A DNA stretch of 64,000 bases from Caballeronia arvi. Lineage in GTDB: Bacteria; Pseudomonadota; Gammaproteobacteria; Burkholderiales; Burkholderiaceae. This document shows positions 51,136 to 60,346 of this stretch, one piece after another. Made by a program: the position numbers and the translations under genes. The DNA lies in NCBI RefSeq assembly GCF_001544695.2, contig NZ_FCOM02000010.1:169294-233293 (forward strand), read 5' to 3'. Positions within the stretch are counted from its first letter, which is position 1; each line of letters starts with the position of its first letter. The notes beneath the pieces were generated by a model. The model saw nothing but the letters and a program-made list of their open reading frames with translations. It searched no databases and had not been told where the DNA came from.

Positions 51136-53766
51136 TCATCCGAGGCGGATCACTTCGCCCGAAATGGCGATGGTCGGCGCATCCACGTTCACCTGCACCG
51201 CGGTGACCTCGACCTTGTTTTCCGCAGTCAACTGAATGCCCATGCCGTCCAGCACCAGGTCGCTCGAGCTGATGAGCGCGAGCATGTTCGTCGTGCTGAG
51301 CTCGATACTGGCGCTCTTCATCTGCATCGTGTCGGGCGCGGTCGTCAGCGTTGCACCATCCGAACCGATGCTCACGGCCGCTCCGCTGATGTCGACGCTC
51401 GTTTCGCCCTCGATCTCCACGGTGAGCGCTTCCACCGTGACGGCTGCATCGGTCTTGACCGCGACCAGCGATGCGCCGTTGACGTTGATCGTCGGCGCGT
51501 TCACTTCGACGAGCAACGGTGTGATCTGCACGTTATTGACCGGCGCGGGCGCCGGTGCCGCTACCTTCACCGACAGGTTGATGCCCGTGCTGTCCGCCTT
51601 GATCTCGCTCGTGTACGTGGCGGCGGCGTCGGCGGCGGCGAACGCTTTGGCGCCCGAGTAGAGCAGGCCGTGCGCGATCACGCCGCCGACCATGCCGCCC
51701 GCGACCATCGGAAACATGGTCTTGTAGCCGTCGCTGACCCACGGACCGATCTTGCCGGCGCCGCCGTTGTCGTCGTCTGCCTTGCCGAGCATGCCGGCCG
51801 CCGCGGCGGCCGTCGCCAGATTCGCCGCGACGTTGAACGCCGTCGCCAGCTGGATCTTCTTCTTGGCGGCATCGAACGCGACTTTCGCCGCCGGGTCCTG
51901 GCCGCCGCTGATCGTCACGCTGTCGGTGCCTTTCAGCTTGTTCTGTTCCTTGAGCGAAAGCGAATCGCCGTCGTGCAGCGAAATGCTCTGGCCTTTCTTC
52001 CACGACACGTCCGACGTCCACGCGAAGCTCGTGCTCGCCGCCATCGAAAACGTGGTGTTGACGGCCGCGCTCGCCGTGAAGCCCGCCCCGAGCGAAACCG
52101 TCGTGCTCGGTCCCGCCGAATACTTGTTGCTCGCACCGACGGTGATGCTTTCCGAACTGCCCGCCGTGCTGCTCCACAGGCTGCCGCCGCCTTGCGGATT
52201 GGTCGAGCCGATGCCGATCGAGCTGTTGTGAAACGGCGAATGCAGCCAGATGGCTTCCTTGCCCGCGCTGTCGCCGAGGTACAGATGATTGCCGCCCGCG
52301 GTCTTGATCTCGTTCGCGTGCGCGTTCGCCTGCGTGACGATATTCGCATTCTCCGAATTCGCCAAGCTGCCGACGATCACCGGCTGATCCGGATCGCCGT
52401 CGATGAACGACAGCAGCACTTCCGCGTCCTTGTGCAGCGGGAAATGCATGCCGTGGTCCGTGCCCGCGTAGGGCGTCGCCATGCGCAGCCGCGCCGAGCT
52501 CTTGTTCGCGTTCTTGTCGGTCTTGTCGAACGGCAACTGCACCTTGTACTGGCCGTACTCGTCGAGCTCGGCGTACTGGCCGTCGCCTTCGCTGTCGATG
52601 GTCGCGTTCATCGTGCCCGCGACGCGCGGCTTGGCCGTCACGCGCTCGGGGCGGAACTGCGTCGCGGCCGGAATCGCGCGGAAGCTGTTGCGATAGACGA
52701 TCTCGCCGCCGCGCGCGCCGTCGCTGTACGGGCTCGACACGCCGTTGAGCAGCGCGCCCGCCTGCGAGCCTTCGTGATGCACTTCGGTCACGAGATAGCG
52801 GCCGTTGAAGTCATCGCGATAATGCTGCGCGAGCGTGAAGAAGTAGCCGCTGCGCAGGCCGAGCGCGGTGCCTTCGCCGGAATAGGCCTTGCCGCCGCAG
52901 ACGAGTTCCTGCGCGCGCAGCTTCGCGTAGCGGTCGCCTTCCTGCTGATCGCGGAAGTTTTCGCCGTAGAGCATGACTTCGCCGATGCCGGAATCCGACA
53001 CGGTCGCGCGCGCCTTCAACTGCACCGCCGCCTTGCGATAGTTGTAGTCCTGCAGCACGACTTCATGCGGGAGCGGCTTCTGACGGCACACGAAATTGCG
53101 CACCGAATCGGCGGCGAGCCCGGTGTCGAGCGAATCGTCGGGACGGTATGCGACCGGCAGCGACGCCGCATCGTGCATGATCTTGTCGTCGATCACGACG
53201 AGCTTGTCCACGCCCGTGCTGTGATCGAAGTAGTAATAGACGCCCTCCTTCTCCAGCCAGCGCGACACGAAGTCGAGATACGTCTCCTGATACTGGCAGA
53301 CGAACGTGCGCGGCCGGTACGCGCCGGTCAGCCTGAACTCGTAGTCGGCGGAATTCAGGCGGCCGTTTTCGAGCACCGCGCGCACGGTGTCGGTGATCGG
53401 CCGCTCGTCGAGATAGACCTCGGAGATGCGAAAGAGCGACAGGCGCCACAGGCGCGGCACCAGCACGGCGCGATAGAACACGTAGCCATCCGCGCGATGC
53501 AGTTGCTCGAATTCCGCGAGGATGCCGTGATACGGCGCGCGAATGCCGCCTTCCGGGCCGTAGATCGTGAACGACGCGCGATGGCTCAGCATCGTGTCGA
53601 AATCGATCGACGCATCGTCCGAGACCAGCGTGAGGACGAAGCGGAACGGCTGCGAGATCGATTCGAAGCCCTCCATCTCGACGACCGCGAACTTGTCCGC
53701 GCCGAACGCTTCGGACGTGAAATCGAAGCGCTTGTTGGCGAGGATGCGGTCGGCCAGTGAGTTCAT
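51136..53766 (-). CDS. vgrG: Type VI secretion system spike protein VgrG (TssI) with C-terminal extension
   Basis: Trimeric puncturing spike. Seen: 876 residues. The gp27-like base runs from RFDFTSEAFGADKFAVVEME through YVFYRAVLVPRLWRLSLF and VCQYQETYLDFVSRWLEKEG to VYYYFDH. The gp5-like OB domain has YGQYKVQLPFDKTDKNANKS, YAGTDHGMHFPLHKDAEVLL and DGDPDQPVIVGSLAN. Past about residue 560 the beta-helix is interrupted by an Ala/Gly-rich, partly hydrophobic segment (about 640-715, with MVAGGMVGGVIAHGLLYSGA), then a repetitive beta stretch (INVNGASLVAVKTDA...). The extension may bind the DUF2169/PAAR-like partners or be an evolved effector region. Confidence 0.94.
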   Translation of the reverse strand: MNSLADRILANKRFDFTSEAFGADKFAVVEMEGFESISQPFRFVLTLVSDDASIDFDTMLSHRASFTIYGPEGGIRAPYHGILAEFEQLHRADGYVFYRAVLVPRLWRLSLFRISEVYLDERPITDTVRAVLENGRLNSADYEFRLTGAYRPRTFVCQYQETYLDFVSRWLEKEGVYYYFDHSTGVDKLVVIDDKIMHDAASLPVAYRPDDSLDTGLAADSVRNFVCRQKPLPHEVVLQDYNYRKAAVQLKARATVSDSGIGEVMLYGENFRDQQEGDRYAKLRAQELVCGGKAYSGEGTALGLRSGYFFTLAQHYRDDFNGRYLVTEVHHEGSQAGALLNGVSSPYSDGARGGEIVYRNSFRAIPAATQFRPERVTAKPRVAGTMNATIDSEGDGQYAELDEYGQYKVQLPFDKTDKNANKSSARLRMATPYAGTDHGMHFPLHKDAEVLLSFIDGDPDQPVIVGSLANSENANIVTQANAHANEIKTAGGNHLYLGDSAGKEAIWLHSPFHNSSIGIGSTNPQGGGSLWSSTAGSSESITVGASNKYSAGPSTTVSLGAGFTASAAVNTTFSMAASTSFAWTSDVSWKKGQSISLHDGDSLSLKEQNKLKGTDSVTISGGQDPAAKVAFDAAKKKIQLATAFNVAANLATAAAAAGMLGKADDDNGGAGKIGPWVSDGYKTMFPMVAGGMVGGVIAHGLLYSGAKAFAAADAAATYTSEIKADSTGINLSVKVAAPAPAPVNNVQITPLLVEVNAPTINVNGASLVAVKTDAAVTVEALTVEIEGETSVDISGAAVSIGSDGATLTTAPDTMQMKSASIELSTTNMLALISSSDLVLDGMGIQLTAENKVEVTAVQVNVDAPTIAISGEVIRLG

Positions 53767-53809
53767 GCTGATTCTCCGTACGGGTGATGCCTGTTATGTT
53801 CGCGGCGCT

Positions 53810-53849
53810 CGGTCACCGCGCGATTTCAACTGCGTTACGTTTGAAACAT
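53810..53849 (-). promoter_or_regulatory. Two-part conserved element upstream of vgrG
   Basis: Minus strand: ATGTTTCAAACGTAACGCAG (53849-53830) followed at once by TTGAAATCGCGCGGTGACCG (53829-53810). Both blocks recur before each hcp gene. Here the two block starts are 19 bases apart instead of 29. The element ends 43 bases before the vgrG ATG, so vgrG probably has its own promoter inside the long run. Confidence 0.6.
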
Positions 53850-56497
53850 CACGCCTGCGCGTTCGGGAACGACACGGCGAAATCGCCGCTCTCGTTGACG
53901 TCGAGCGCGACTTCCGGCAGCACCGCGCCTTCGCCCATGCGCGTGAGAATTTCCTGCGACATCAACGGCAGCACCGTGCCGCGCAGAATGAAATCGATAT
54001 TGCGTGCGCCCGTCTCCACTTCCGTGCAGCGCGCGGCGATCTGCGCGACGACGGCGTCGGTGTAAGTGAAGCGCATCTTGTTGTTGTGCGCGACGCGCCG
54101 CACGATCTTGTCGAGCTTGAGGCGCACGATGCCCGCGAGCGCGTCGGTGGCGAGCGCGAAGTACGGAATCACGGTCATGCGCGCGAGCAGCGCGGGCTTG
54201 AAGTGATTCGACAGGATCGGCCTGACTGCTGACAGCAGCGTCGCCGCGTCGGGCTTGTCTTCGCCCGCGGTCATTTCGGTGATGACATCGGTCGCGAGGT
54301 TCGACGTCAGAAAGATCACCGTGTTCGAGAAGTCGATTTCCTTGCCCTCGCCGTCCGACAACATGCCCTTGTCGAACACCTGATAGAACAGGTTCATCAC
54401 GTCGAGATGCGCCTTTTCCACTTCGTCGAGCAGCACGACCGAATACGGGCGCTGACGCACGGCTTCGGTCAGCACGCCGCCCTCGCCGTAGCCGACGTAT
54501 CCCGGCGGCGAACCGATCAGGCGGCTCACGTTGTGCTTCTCCTGGAACTCGCTCATGTTGATGACGGTGGTCGACTTTTCATCGCCGAACAGAATGTCCG
54601 CCACCGACAGCGCCGTCTCCGTCTTGCCCACGCCCGACGGCCCCGCGAGCAGGAACACGCCCATCGGCTGATCCGGGTCCTTCAGGCCCGACTTCGCGGT
54701 CTTCAGCACTTCGGCGATCTGCTCCATCGCGTGGTCCTGGCCACGGATGCGCGCCTTCAGCGTGTCGGCCATGCGCATCACGCTTTGCGCCTGATCGCGC
54801 AGCATCTTGCCGGCCGGAATGCCGGTCCAGTCCGAGATCACGCGCGCGACCACGTCCGGATCGACGTCGATGTGAACCAGCGGCTGATCGCCCTGCGCGG
54901 CCTTGAACGCTTCAGCAGCGGCGGCGATTTCCTGCGACAGCGCTTGCAGCGTGTCTTCCGGCACGCCGCTCGACTTCGCTTCGTGACGCGCGGCGCGTGC
55001 ATCGAGCAGAACGCGGGCAGCGTCGCGCTGCTTTTGCCAGAAGGCGCGCAAGTCTTCGGCTTGCGCTGCGAGCTTCGGCAGCTCTTCATCGATCTCGCGA
55101 AGACGCGCCAGATCGACGGGCTGCTGATTGTCCGCATCGCGTTCGAGGCCGTTCTTCTCGCGCTGCAACGCCTGAATGCGGCGCTCGGTGTTTTCGAGCA
55201 CATCGGGCTTCGCGCTTTGCAGCACCTTGACGCGCGCGCACGCGGTATCGAGCAGATCGACGGCCTTGTCCGGCAACTGGCGGCCCATGATGTAACGGCT
55301 CGACAACTCCGCCGCCGCGACGATCGCGTCATCGCGCAGCACGACCTTGTGCACGTCCTCGTACTTCTCTTTCAGGCCCCGCAGGATCAGCACGGCGGTA
55401 TCGAGATCGGGTTCGTCGAGCTTGACGAGCTGGAAGCGCCGCGCAAGCGCCGCGTCCTTTTCGAAGTACTTTTTGTACTCGGCCCATGTGGTCGCAGCGA
55501 TCGTGCGCAGTTCGCCGCGCGCGAGCGCCGGCTTCAGCAGATTGGCCGCGTCCGACGTGCCCGCCTGACCGCCCGCGCCGATCAGCGTGTGCGCTTCGTC
55601 GATGAACAGAATGATCGGTTTCGCCGACGCCTTCACTTCGGTGATGACGCCCTTCAGCCGGTTCTCGAACTCGCCCTTCACGCTCGCGCCCGCTTGCAGC
55701 AGGCCCATGTCGAGGCCGAGGATCGTCACGTCTTTCAGCGAATCGGGCACGTCGCCTTCCACGACGCGCAGCGCCAGTCCTTCGACCACCGCCGTCTTGC
55801 CGACGCCCGGATCACCGACGCAGATCGGGTTGTTCTTGCGGCGGCGCGCGAGGATATCGACCATCTGGCGAATTTCGGCGTCGCGGCCGAACACCGGATC
55901 GAGCTTGCCGGCGCGCGCCTTCTCGGTGAAGTTCTCGCAGAAGCGCGCGATCGCGCTGCCGTCGCCGGTTGCGGGCGCGGAGGCATCGCTTTCGCCCTGG
56001 CCACCCGCGTCGCGCGTGACCGCTTCGACGGAGCCGCCGCAGACGGCATCGAACGAACGCAACAGCGTTTCGCGGTTCAACGCGCGCAGCGGTGCGGCGT
56101 ATTCGCCGGTCGCGTAGTAGGTCGGGCGCGCGAGGAACGCGAGCAACACCGCGCCCGAACGGATGCGCGGCTCCTGCATGTCCACCGATGCGATCAGCCA
56201 CGCGTCCTGCAGCAATTCGAGCAGCAGCGGCGAGAACGCGGGACGCCCCGCGTTGCCCGTCTTCATCTGTTCGAGCGAGAGGTTGATCGAACGCTGGACC
56301 AGCGCCGCTTCGACGTCCTGCTGTCGCAGGAGCAGCGCGATATCGGCCTGATGATCGTCGAACAGCTTGACGAGCATGTGTTCGACGGTGATTTCATAAT
56401 GACCGCGCGATACGCACAGCCCGACGCCGTCTTCGAGCGCCTGTTTGCAGAAGCCGTTGAGGCGGCCCACGAGGGGCTTCAGTTCGACCAGCAGCAT
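53849..56497 (-). CDS. tssH: Type VI secretion system ATPase TssH (ClpV)
   Basis: AAA+ hexamer that disassembles contracted TssBC sheath. Seen: 882 residues. Clp N-domain ([20 protein letters not shown]...), first AAA+ module with Walker A GDPGVGKT (about 231-238) and Walker [15 protein letters not shown], a ClpB-like coiled middle ([20 protein letters not shown]), then the second module with GPSGVGKT (about 619-626) and [23 protein letters not shown] supports the ATG at 56497. The second gene name is clpV. It lies 43 bases after tssG and 82 bases before vgrG. Confidence 0.96.
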   Translation of the reverse strand: MLLVELKPLVGRLNGFCKQALEDGVGLCVSRGHYEITVEHMLVKLFDDHQADIALLLRQQDVEAALVQRSINLSLEQMKTGNAGRPAFSPLLLELLQDAWLIASVDMQEPRIRSGAVLLAFLARPTYYATGEYAAPLRALNRETLLRSFDAVCGGSVEAVTRDAGGQGESDASAPATGDGSAIARFCENFTEKARAGKLDPVFGRDAEIRQMVDILARRRKNNPICVGDPGVGKTAVVEGLALRVVEGDVPDSLKDVTILGLDMGLLQAGASVKGEFENRLKGVITEVKASAKPIILFIDEAHTLIGAGGQAGTSDAANLLKPALARGELRTIAATTWAEYKKYFEKDAALARRFQLVKLDEPDLDTAVLILRGLKEKYEDVHKVVLRDDAIVAAAELSSRYIMGRQLPDKAVDLLDTACARVKVLQSAKPDVLENTERRIQALQREKNGLERDADNQQPVDLARLREIDEELPKLAAQAEDLRAFWQKQRDAARVLLDARAARHEAKSSGVPEDTLQALSQEIAAAAEAFKAAQGDQPLVHIDVDPDVVARVISDWTGIPAGKMLRDQAQSVMRMADTLKARIRGQDHAMEQIAEVLKTAKSGLKDPDQPMGVFLLAGPSGVGKTETALSVADILFGDEKSTTVINMSEFQEKHNVSRLIGSPPGYVGYGEGGVLTEAVRQRPYSVVLLDEVEKAHLDVMNLFYQVFDKGMLSDGEGKEIDFSNTVIFLTSNLATDVITEMTAGEDKPDAATLLSAVRPILSNHFKPALLARMTVIPYFALATDALAGIVRLKLDKIVRRVAHNNKMRFTYTDAVVAQIAARCTEVETGARNIDFILRGTVLPLMSQEILTRMGEGAVLPEVALDVNESGDFAVSFPNAQA

Positions 56498-56540
56498 GTT
56501 TGTTTTCCTCTTAGTCTTTCCAGCAACGGCCAGCAAATGG

Positions 56541-57524
56541 TTAAAGAGCGTATTTGACGCAGGTCGGCGAAGCGGCTTCGCCGGGATTCAGCCACGTATC
56601 GAAACCGAGCCGCGACCACGCCCCGCGGCCCGTGCGCGCGGCGCCGGCTTCGTCGTGACGCAGTTCGAGTTCGACTTCCACGTCGAGCGGATCGGTCAGA
56701 TAGAAGCGCGTGAAAAAGGACAGACGCGCATGCGCGCTTCCGCCCGGCAACATCTGATGGAAAAGCGTTTGCGGAATGTCGGCGAACTCGATGCGAATCG
56801 CGCCTTCGTAGTCGTCGATCTCGGAGCCGAGCCACGTGTCTTCACCGAGGCAACTCTGTTGTTGCCCGAGCTGCCAGCGTTGATCGCCTGGAATCGGCAC
56901 CGCGCGCGGCACGCCGCACACGACCTTGACCTGCGCGGGCGCGAAGGCATCGGCGAGCAGCGTCTTCAGGCCGAGCGCGGAATGCGGACGCTGATTGAAA
57001 AGCCCTGCATAGCGCAGCAGTTCGGCGCTGCCCGGCAACAGACCGACGCGCAGATCCGGATCGTGCAGCCCGACGAACGCATACAGCTGATTGAGCGACG
57101 CCTCCTGCCGGTCCTCGACGATGCGCTGCTCGACGCGGTATTTCGCCCACGCATCGAAGAGCAGCGGATACATCGCGTAATGCACGATGTCCAGAAAATC
57201 GCGCGTGACGTGATGGCCTTCGCGCTCTTCTTCGAACAGGTCTTCGGTGTAATACGTCGGCAGCGGCGACGCCACGCCGTACAGCCCGAAGAAGTTCGCC
57301 GTGATGCGATAGCCGCCTTCCGCCGTTTCCTCGATACGGTCGATATCGTTCTCGGGAAACCCGAGCCCGAGCCGCGGCCGCACCCGCAGGTTCTCCTGAT
57401 TCAGCCCCGTGTGCCGGTCGTAGAGACGCAGCAGGCGGATCGCCTGGAAGTAGGAGTACTTCTCACCGTTGGTGAGAAGCAGCGCCTTTACAGCATCGGT
57501 TGTTGCCCGAGTCTCGGCGGCCAT
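56541..57524 (-). CDS. tssG: Type VI secretion system baseplate protein TssG
   Basis: Wedge component that binds TssF and TssK. Seen: 327 residues with family blocks EKYSYFQAIRLLRLYDR, GGYRITANFFGLYGVASPLP, TYYTEDLFEEEREG, ALGLKTLLADAF and a C-terminal region LSFFTRFYLTDPLDVEVEL. Its start lies inside the end of tssF (37-base overlap), as is common for this pair, which indicates translational coupling. Confidence 0.94.
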   Translation of the reverse strand: MAAETRATTDAVKALLLTNGEKYSYFQAIRLLRLYDRHTGLNQENLRVRPRLGLGFPENDIDRIEETAEGGYRITANFFGLYGVASPLPTYYTEDLFEEEREGHHVTRDFLDIVHYAMYPLLFDAWAKYRVEQRIVEDRQEASLNQLYAFVGLHDPDLRVGLLPGSAELLRYAGLFNQRPHSALGLKTLLADAFAPAQVKVVCGVPRAVPIPGDQRWQLGQQQSCLGEDTWLGSEIDDYEGAIRIEFADIPQTLFHQMLPGGSAHARLSFFTRFYLTDPLDVEVELELRHDEAGAARTGRGAWSRLGFDTWLNPGEAASPTCVKYAL

Positions 57525-59212
57525 TTGAATACGGTTCCGGAAAGCGTGTCTTCGAGCTCGACACGCGTATAGGAATTGATGCCGGCGTAATCGCCGAGGA
57601 AGCGTTCGAGCATGCAGCCGAACAGATACAGATCGCCGATTCCGGCGTAATGGTCCTCACGGCAACGGATGCGGATCGACTGGCCGCGCTGCATGCCGCC
57701 GCGCCCGACGAGACGCGTCTCGCGCGTGGCCGTCACATCGACGATGCCTTCGATCCGGCGCCGGTTCGACAGCTCCTGCCCTTGCCGCCCGTTGAAGACG
57801 TAGAGGCCGAGCAGCTTGCGCAGGTTGTCCGCGTTCGCGAGCGACAGCAGATTCAGCGACACATGCGAGAGCAGGCACCACAGCAGTTCCTCGCCCGCTG
57901 GCGGGTCCTGCGCGGGCGTGATCGCGCGGATATTGGTGAAGCTCATCTGATCGGGTGACGTGCTCGTCGGCACGTTGATATCGCCCGGTTTCAGGCCTTC
58001 GGGCAACGCGCGGTTCGTGCAGGTGACGCGAATCGAGAGCGTCTCCGGCAGCGGCGTTTCCGAGGGCGGATAGTTGAGCGACAGATACACGTCGCTGCCG
58101 CGCTCGACATTCGCGCTCTTCAGCGTCGTGCGATAGCTGAGCTGCGCGCCGCGTCCGTCGTGGCGGAACATCGAGAACGGCTGATAGACGCGTTCCTGCG
58201 CGCGGCCTTGCTGATAGCCGAGCACCTGATCGACGGAATAAATCTGGTAATGACGACGATCGCGGCCTTCGGGATTCACACGATATTCGGTCGCGCGATG
58301 ATCGTGCGTGATCGGATCGGCGACATGGGCGAACACGTTGATCGCCGGCACGACGTTGAGCATGAAGCTGTCGCCGGTGATGTCGGGCATCCAGTCGTGC
58401 AGCGCATCGAGCGTCATCACGATGCTGAAGCTCGTGCCTTTCGCATTCGCGGTCCAGCGCTTCAACCCGGCGATATCGACGAACAGGAACTTCTCCGGCT
58501 GCGTGAAGAATTCCTGGATCGTGCGGTAGCCGCTGAGCGCGTGGCTCGGATAGCTGAGCAGATCGGCGTCGAAACCGCTCGCGCGCAGGTTCTTCGCGCC
58601 GAGAGAAAGACGTTCGCCGCCGCCGCTGGAAATACGCACGTCGGTGACGTGGTTCATCAACAGCAACAGCAGCTTCGATGCATCGACATGACCGCCGCTC
58701 AGGAACAGGCGGATCGAGTCGCCGTTCCATTGCGCGATGTTGAGACCGCCTTCCATCTCGAAGTCGATCATCAGCACGGGCGCCGCGCCCGCGTGACTCA
58801 GCAGGTTCACTTCGGCGATGCGCAGCGGCTCGACATCGAGATCGCACGTGGTGCGAAAACGGCACGACGTGCCGTCCACCGGCACCGAGGCGAGTTCGGT
58901 GCCCGCGGCCACGCGCGGCGTCTGCGCACGCGGACCTTTCGCGGCGAAGCTGACGAGCGTCGATGCCGGCACCGGACGCAGATAATGCGGAAACAGCAGA
59001 TTGGTGAGTTCCTGAACGAACTCGGGCAACTGGTCGTCGAGCTTCTGGCGCGTGAGGCCCGTGAGAAATGCGACGCCTTCGAGCAGGCGCTCGACATCCG
59101 GGTCGGCGGACGTGCCCGAAAGCATCGGCGCGATCGCCGGATTCGCGCGCGCGAACTCGGATGCCAGGCCTTTCAGCTTGTTCAGCTCATCCTGATAGTA
59201 TCGATTGAACAT
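57488..59212 (-). CDS. tssF: Type VI secretion system baseplate protein TssF
   Basis: Seen: 574 residues beginning MFNRYYQDELNKLKGLASEF, the typical TssF start, then DPDVERLLEGVAFLTGLTRQ, LDDQLPEFVQELTNLLFPHY, LRPVPASTLV, and later VFAHVADPITHDHRATEYRV. Normal family length. It lies 26 bases after tssE and overlaps tssG. With TssG and TssK it makes the baseplate wedge that docks on TssJLM. Confidence 0.95.
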   Translation of the reverse strand: MFNRYYQDELNKLKGLASEFARANPAIAPMLSGTSADPDVERLLEGVAFLTGLTRQKLDDQLPEFVQELTNLLFPHYLRPVPASTLVSFAAKGPRAQTPRVAAGTELASVPVDGTSCRFRTTCDLDVEPLRIAEVNLLSHAGAAPVLMIDFEMEGGLNIAQWNGDSIRLFLSGGHVDASKLLLLLMNHVTDVRISSGGGERLSLGAKNLRASGFDADLLSYPSHALSGYRTIQEFFTQPEKFLFVDIAGLKRWTANAKGTSFSIVMTLDALHDWMPDITGDSFMLNVVPAINVFAHVADPITHDHRATEYRVNPEGRDRRHYQIYSVDQVLGYQQGRAQERVYQPFSMFRHDGRGAQLSYRTTLKSANVERGSDVYLSLNYPPSETPLPETLSIRVTCTNRALPEGLKPGDINVPTSTSPDQMSFTNIRAITPAQDPPAGEELLWCLLSHVSLNLLSLANADNLRKLLGLYVFNGRQGQELSNRRRIEGIVDVTATRETRLVGRGGMQRGQSIRIRCREDHYAGIGDLYLFGCMLERFLGDYAGINSYTRVELEDTLSGTVFKWPPRLGQQPML

Positions 59213-59238
59213 GCGTGAGCAAGGTTGACAGCGTGATT

Positions 59239-59652
59239 TCAGCCGACGCTGACGCGGCCATTCGCGCCCACGGTCGTCGATATGCGCAACGGAATTTCGC
59301 GGTCGTCCACTTCGAGCGAGCCTTCGAGCGAGAAGCGGATCGCCAGCACGTCGGTCTCCTCGCGATTGAGCGTCACGCGCGGCGACTTGATGCGCGGCTC
59401 GTAGCGCACGACCATGCGACGGATCTCCTCTTCGATCTCGCGCGTGGAACCCATCGCGGTGGTGCCGGCAAGGTTCGTGAAATCGGGCACCCCGAACTGC
59501 GGGTCGATCTGCACGCTGCCTTGCCGGGTGTTGAGCAGGCGGCTCAGGTGGCTCATCACCGAGTTGACGAGAACATCCACCTGCGTCTCGTTGGTGCGCG
59601 CTTCACCCGCACCCCATCTCGCGATTCGCTCCAGCAGCCGACGCTCTCTCAC
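59239..59652 (-). CDS. tssE: Type VI secretion system baseplate protein TssE (gp25-like)
   Basis: Seen: 137 residues from a GTG (MRERRLLERIARWGAGEART). The gp25/lysozyme-like fold has VLVNSVMSHLSRLLNTRQGS, FGVPDFTNLAGTTAMGSTRE, EIEEEIRRMVVRYEPRIKSP and RVTLNREETDVLAIRFSLEG. It nucleates sheath assembly at the baseplate. It lies 23 bases after hcp and 26 before tssF, in the usual order. Confidence 0.94.
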   Translation of the reverse strand: MRERRLLERIARWGAGEARTNETQVDVLVNSVMSHLSRLLNTRQGSVQIDPQFGVPDFTNLAGTTAMGSTREIEEEIRRMVVRYEPRIKSPRVTLNREETDVLAIRFSLEGSLEVDDREIPLRISTTVGANGRVSVG

Positions 59653-59675
59653 CTTGGCACCTGCTTACCGATGAT

Positions 59676-60164
59676 TTAGGACTTCGGCGCGAGCCACGAA
59701 TCTTCGGCTTCGATGCCATCCGGATCGAAGGTCCACGTGATCTTCTCGTACGTGAACGAGATATCTTCCATGTGACCCATCTGCTTGTTTTCCGGCGACA
59801 GGCAGTTCGGCGTCCACGACTTCATGTTGGTCAGGATCGCGTTCGACAGCTTCACCGTGTAGTACTTCTCTTCCGTGCCCTTCGGCGAGATGCGGTAGAA
59901 CTCGAGCGTGACGTTCTTCATCTGTTCGCCCGACGTCAGCGCCTGGAACAGCTTCGGCGACGACTTGTCGATTTCCTTGGTCAGCGTCATCGGCAGATGG
60001 ACGCGCTTGCCGGTCGGCAGACCCGTTTGCGGGCTCTTCGGAATTTCGATGGTGTGATCGACGGCCTGGACGAGAATCTTTCCTTCGTGACCCTGAACCT
60101 TGGTCGAGCCTTCGATCTTGCCTTGGTTCTGGCCTTCGAGAGTGAGGTAGCACGGCATCGGCAT
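59676..60164 (-). CDS. hcp: Type VI secretion system tube protein Hcp (TssD), copy 1
   Basis: Hexameric ring that stacks into the expelled inner tube. Seen: 162 residues beginning MPMPCYLTLEGQNQGKIEGS, with VDHTIEIPKSPQTGLPTGKR, EKYYTVKLSNAILTNMKSWT and a C-terminal MGHMEDISFTYEKITWTFDP. The family layout and length are normal. It differs from the second copy at 63155 in 8 residues out of 162. It has a 182-base gap before it carrying the shared two-part element, so it can be transcribed apart from tssBC. Confidence 0.96.
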   Translation of the reverse strand: MPMPCYLTLEGQNQGKIEGSTKVQGHEGKILVQAVDHTIEIPKSPQTGLPTGKRVHLPMTLTKEIDKSSPKLFQALTSGEQMKNVTLEFYRISPKGTEEKYYTVKLSNAILTNMKSWTPNCLSPENKQMGHMEDISFTYEKITWTFDPDGIEAEDSWLAPKS

Positions 60165-60271
60165 GATAAGTCCCTTCGTATCTGGTTTCGGTTGTTGTCC
60201 GGAGCTTTGCCCCGGCTGTTTTGCTCAGCGCTTCGTTGCGTGCTGCGCATGTTTCACATATTGCAGACGGC

Positions 60272-60320
60272 CCGTTACCGGCCCGTTTCAGTTCTTCCGC
60301 GCTGCGTTACAGATGAAACA
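60272..60320 (-). promoter_or_regulatory. Two-part conserved element upstream of hcp copy 1
   Basis: Minus strand: TGTTTCATCTGTAAC (60320-60306) and CTGAAACGGGCCGGTAACGG (60291-60272), with block starts 29 bases apart. A third shared block CATGCGCAG begins 40 bases after the start of the second. The gap 60165-60346 contains nothing else that I can identify. Confidence 0.65.
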
Positions 60321-60346
60321 CGCGCCGCCTTACCGCTATCTGCTGC

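Noticed and set aside
50959..53760. Plus-strand open frame of 933 codons opposite vgrG
   Set aside because: Same kind of Arg/His/Ala-rich antisense shadow; VgrG on the minus strand has clear domains.
54407..56557. Plus-strand open frame of 716 codons opposite clpV
   Set aside because: Shadow of clpV, whose Walker motifs are intact on the minus strand.
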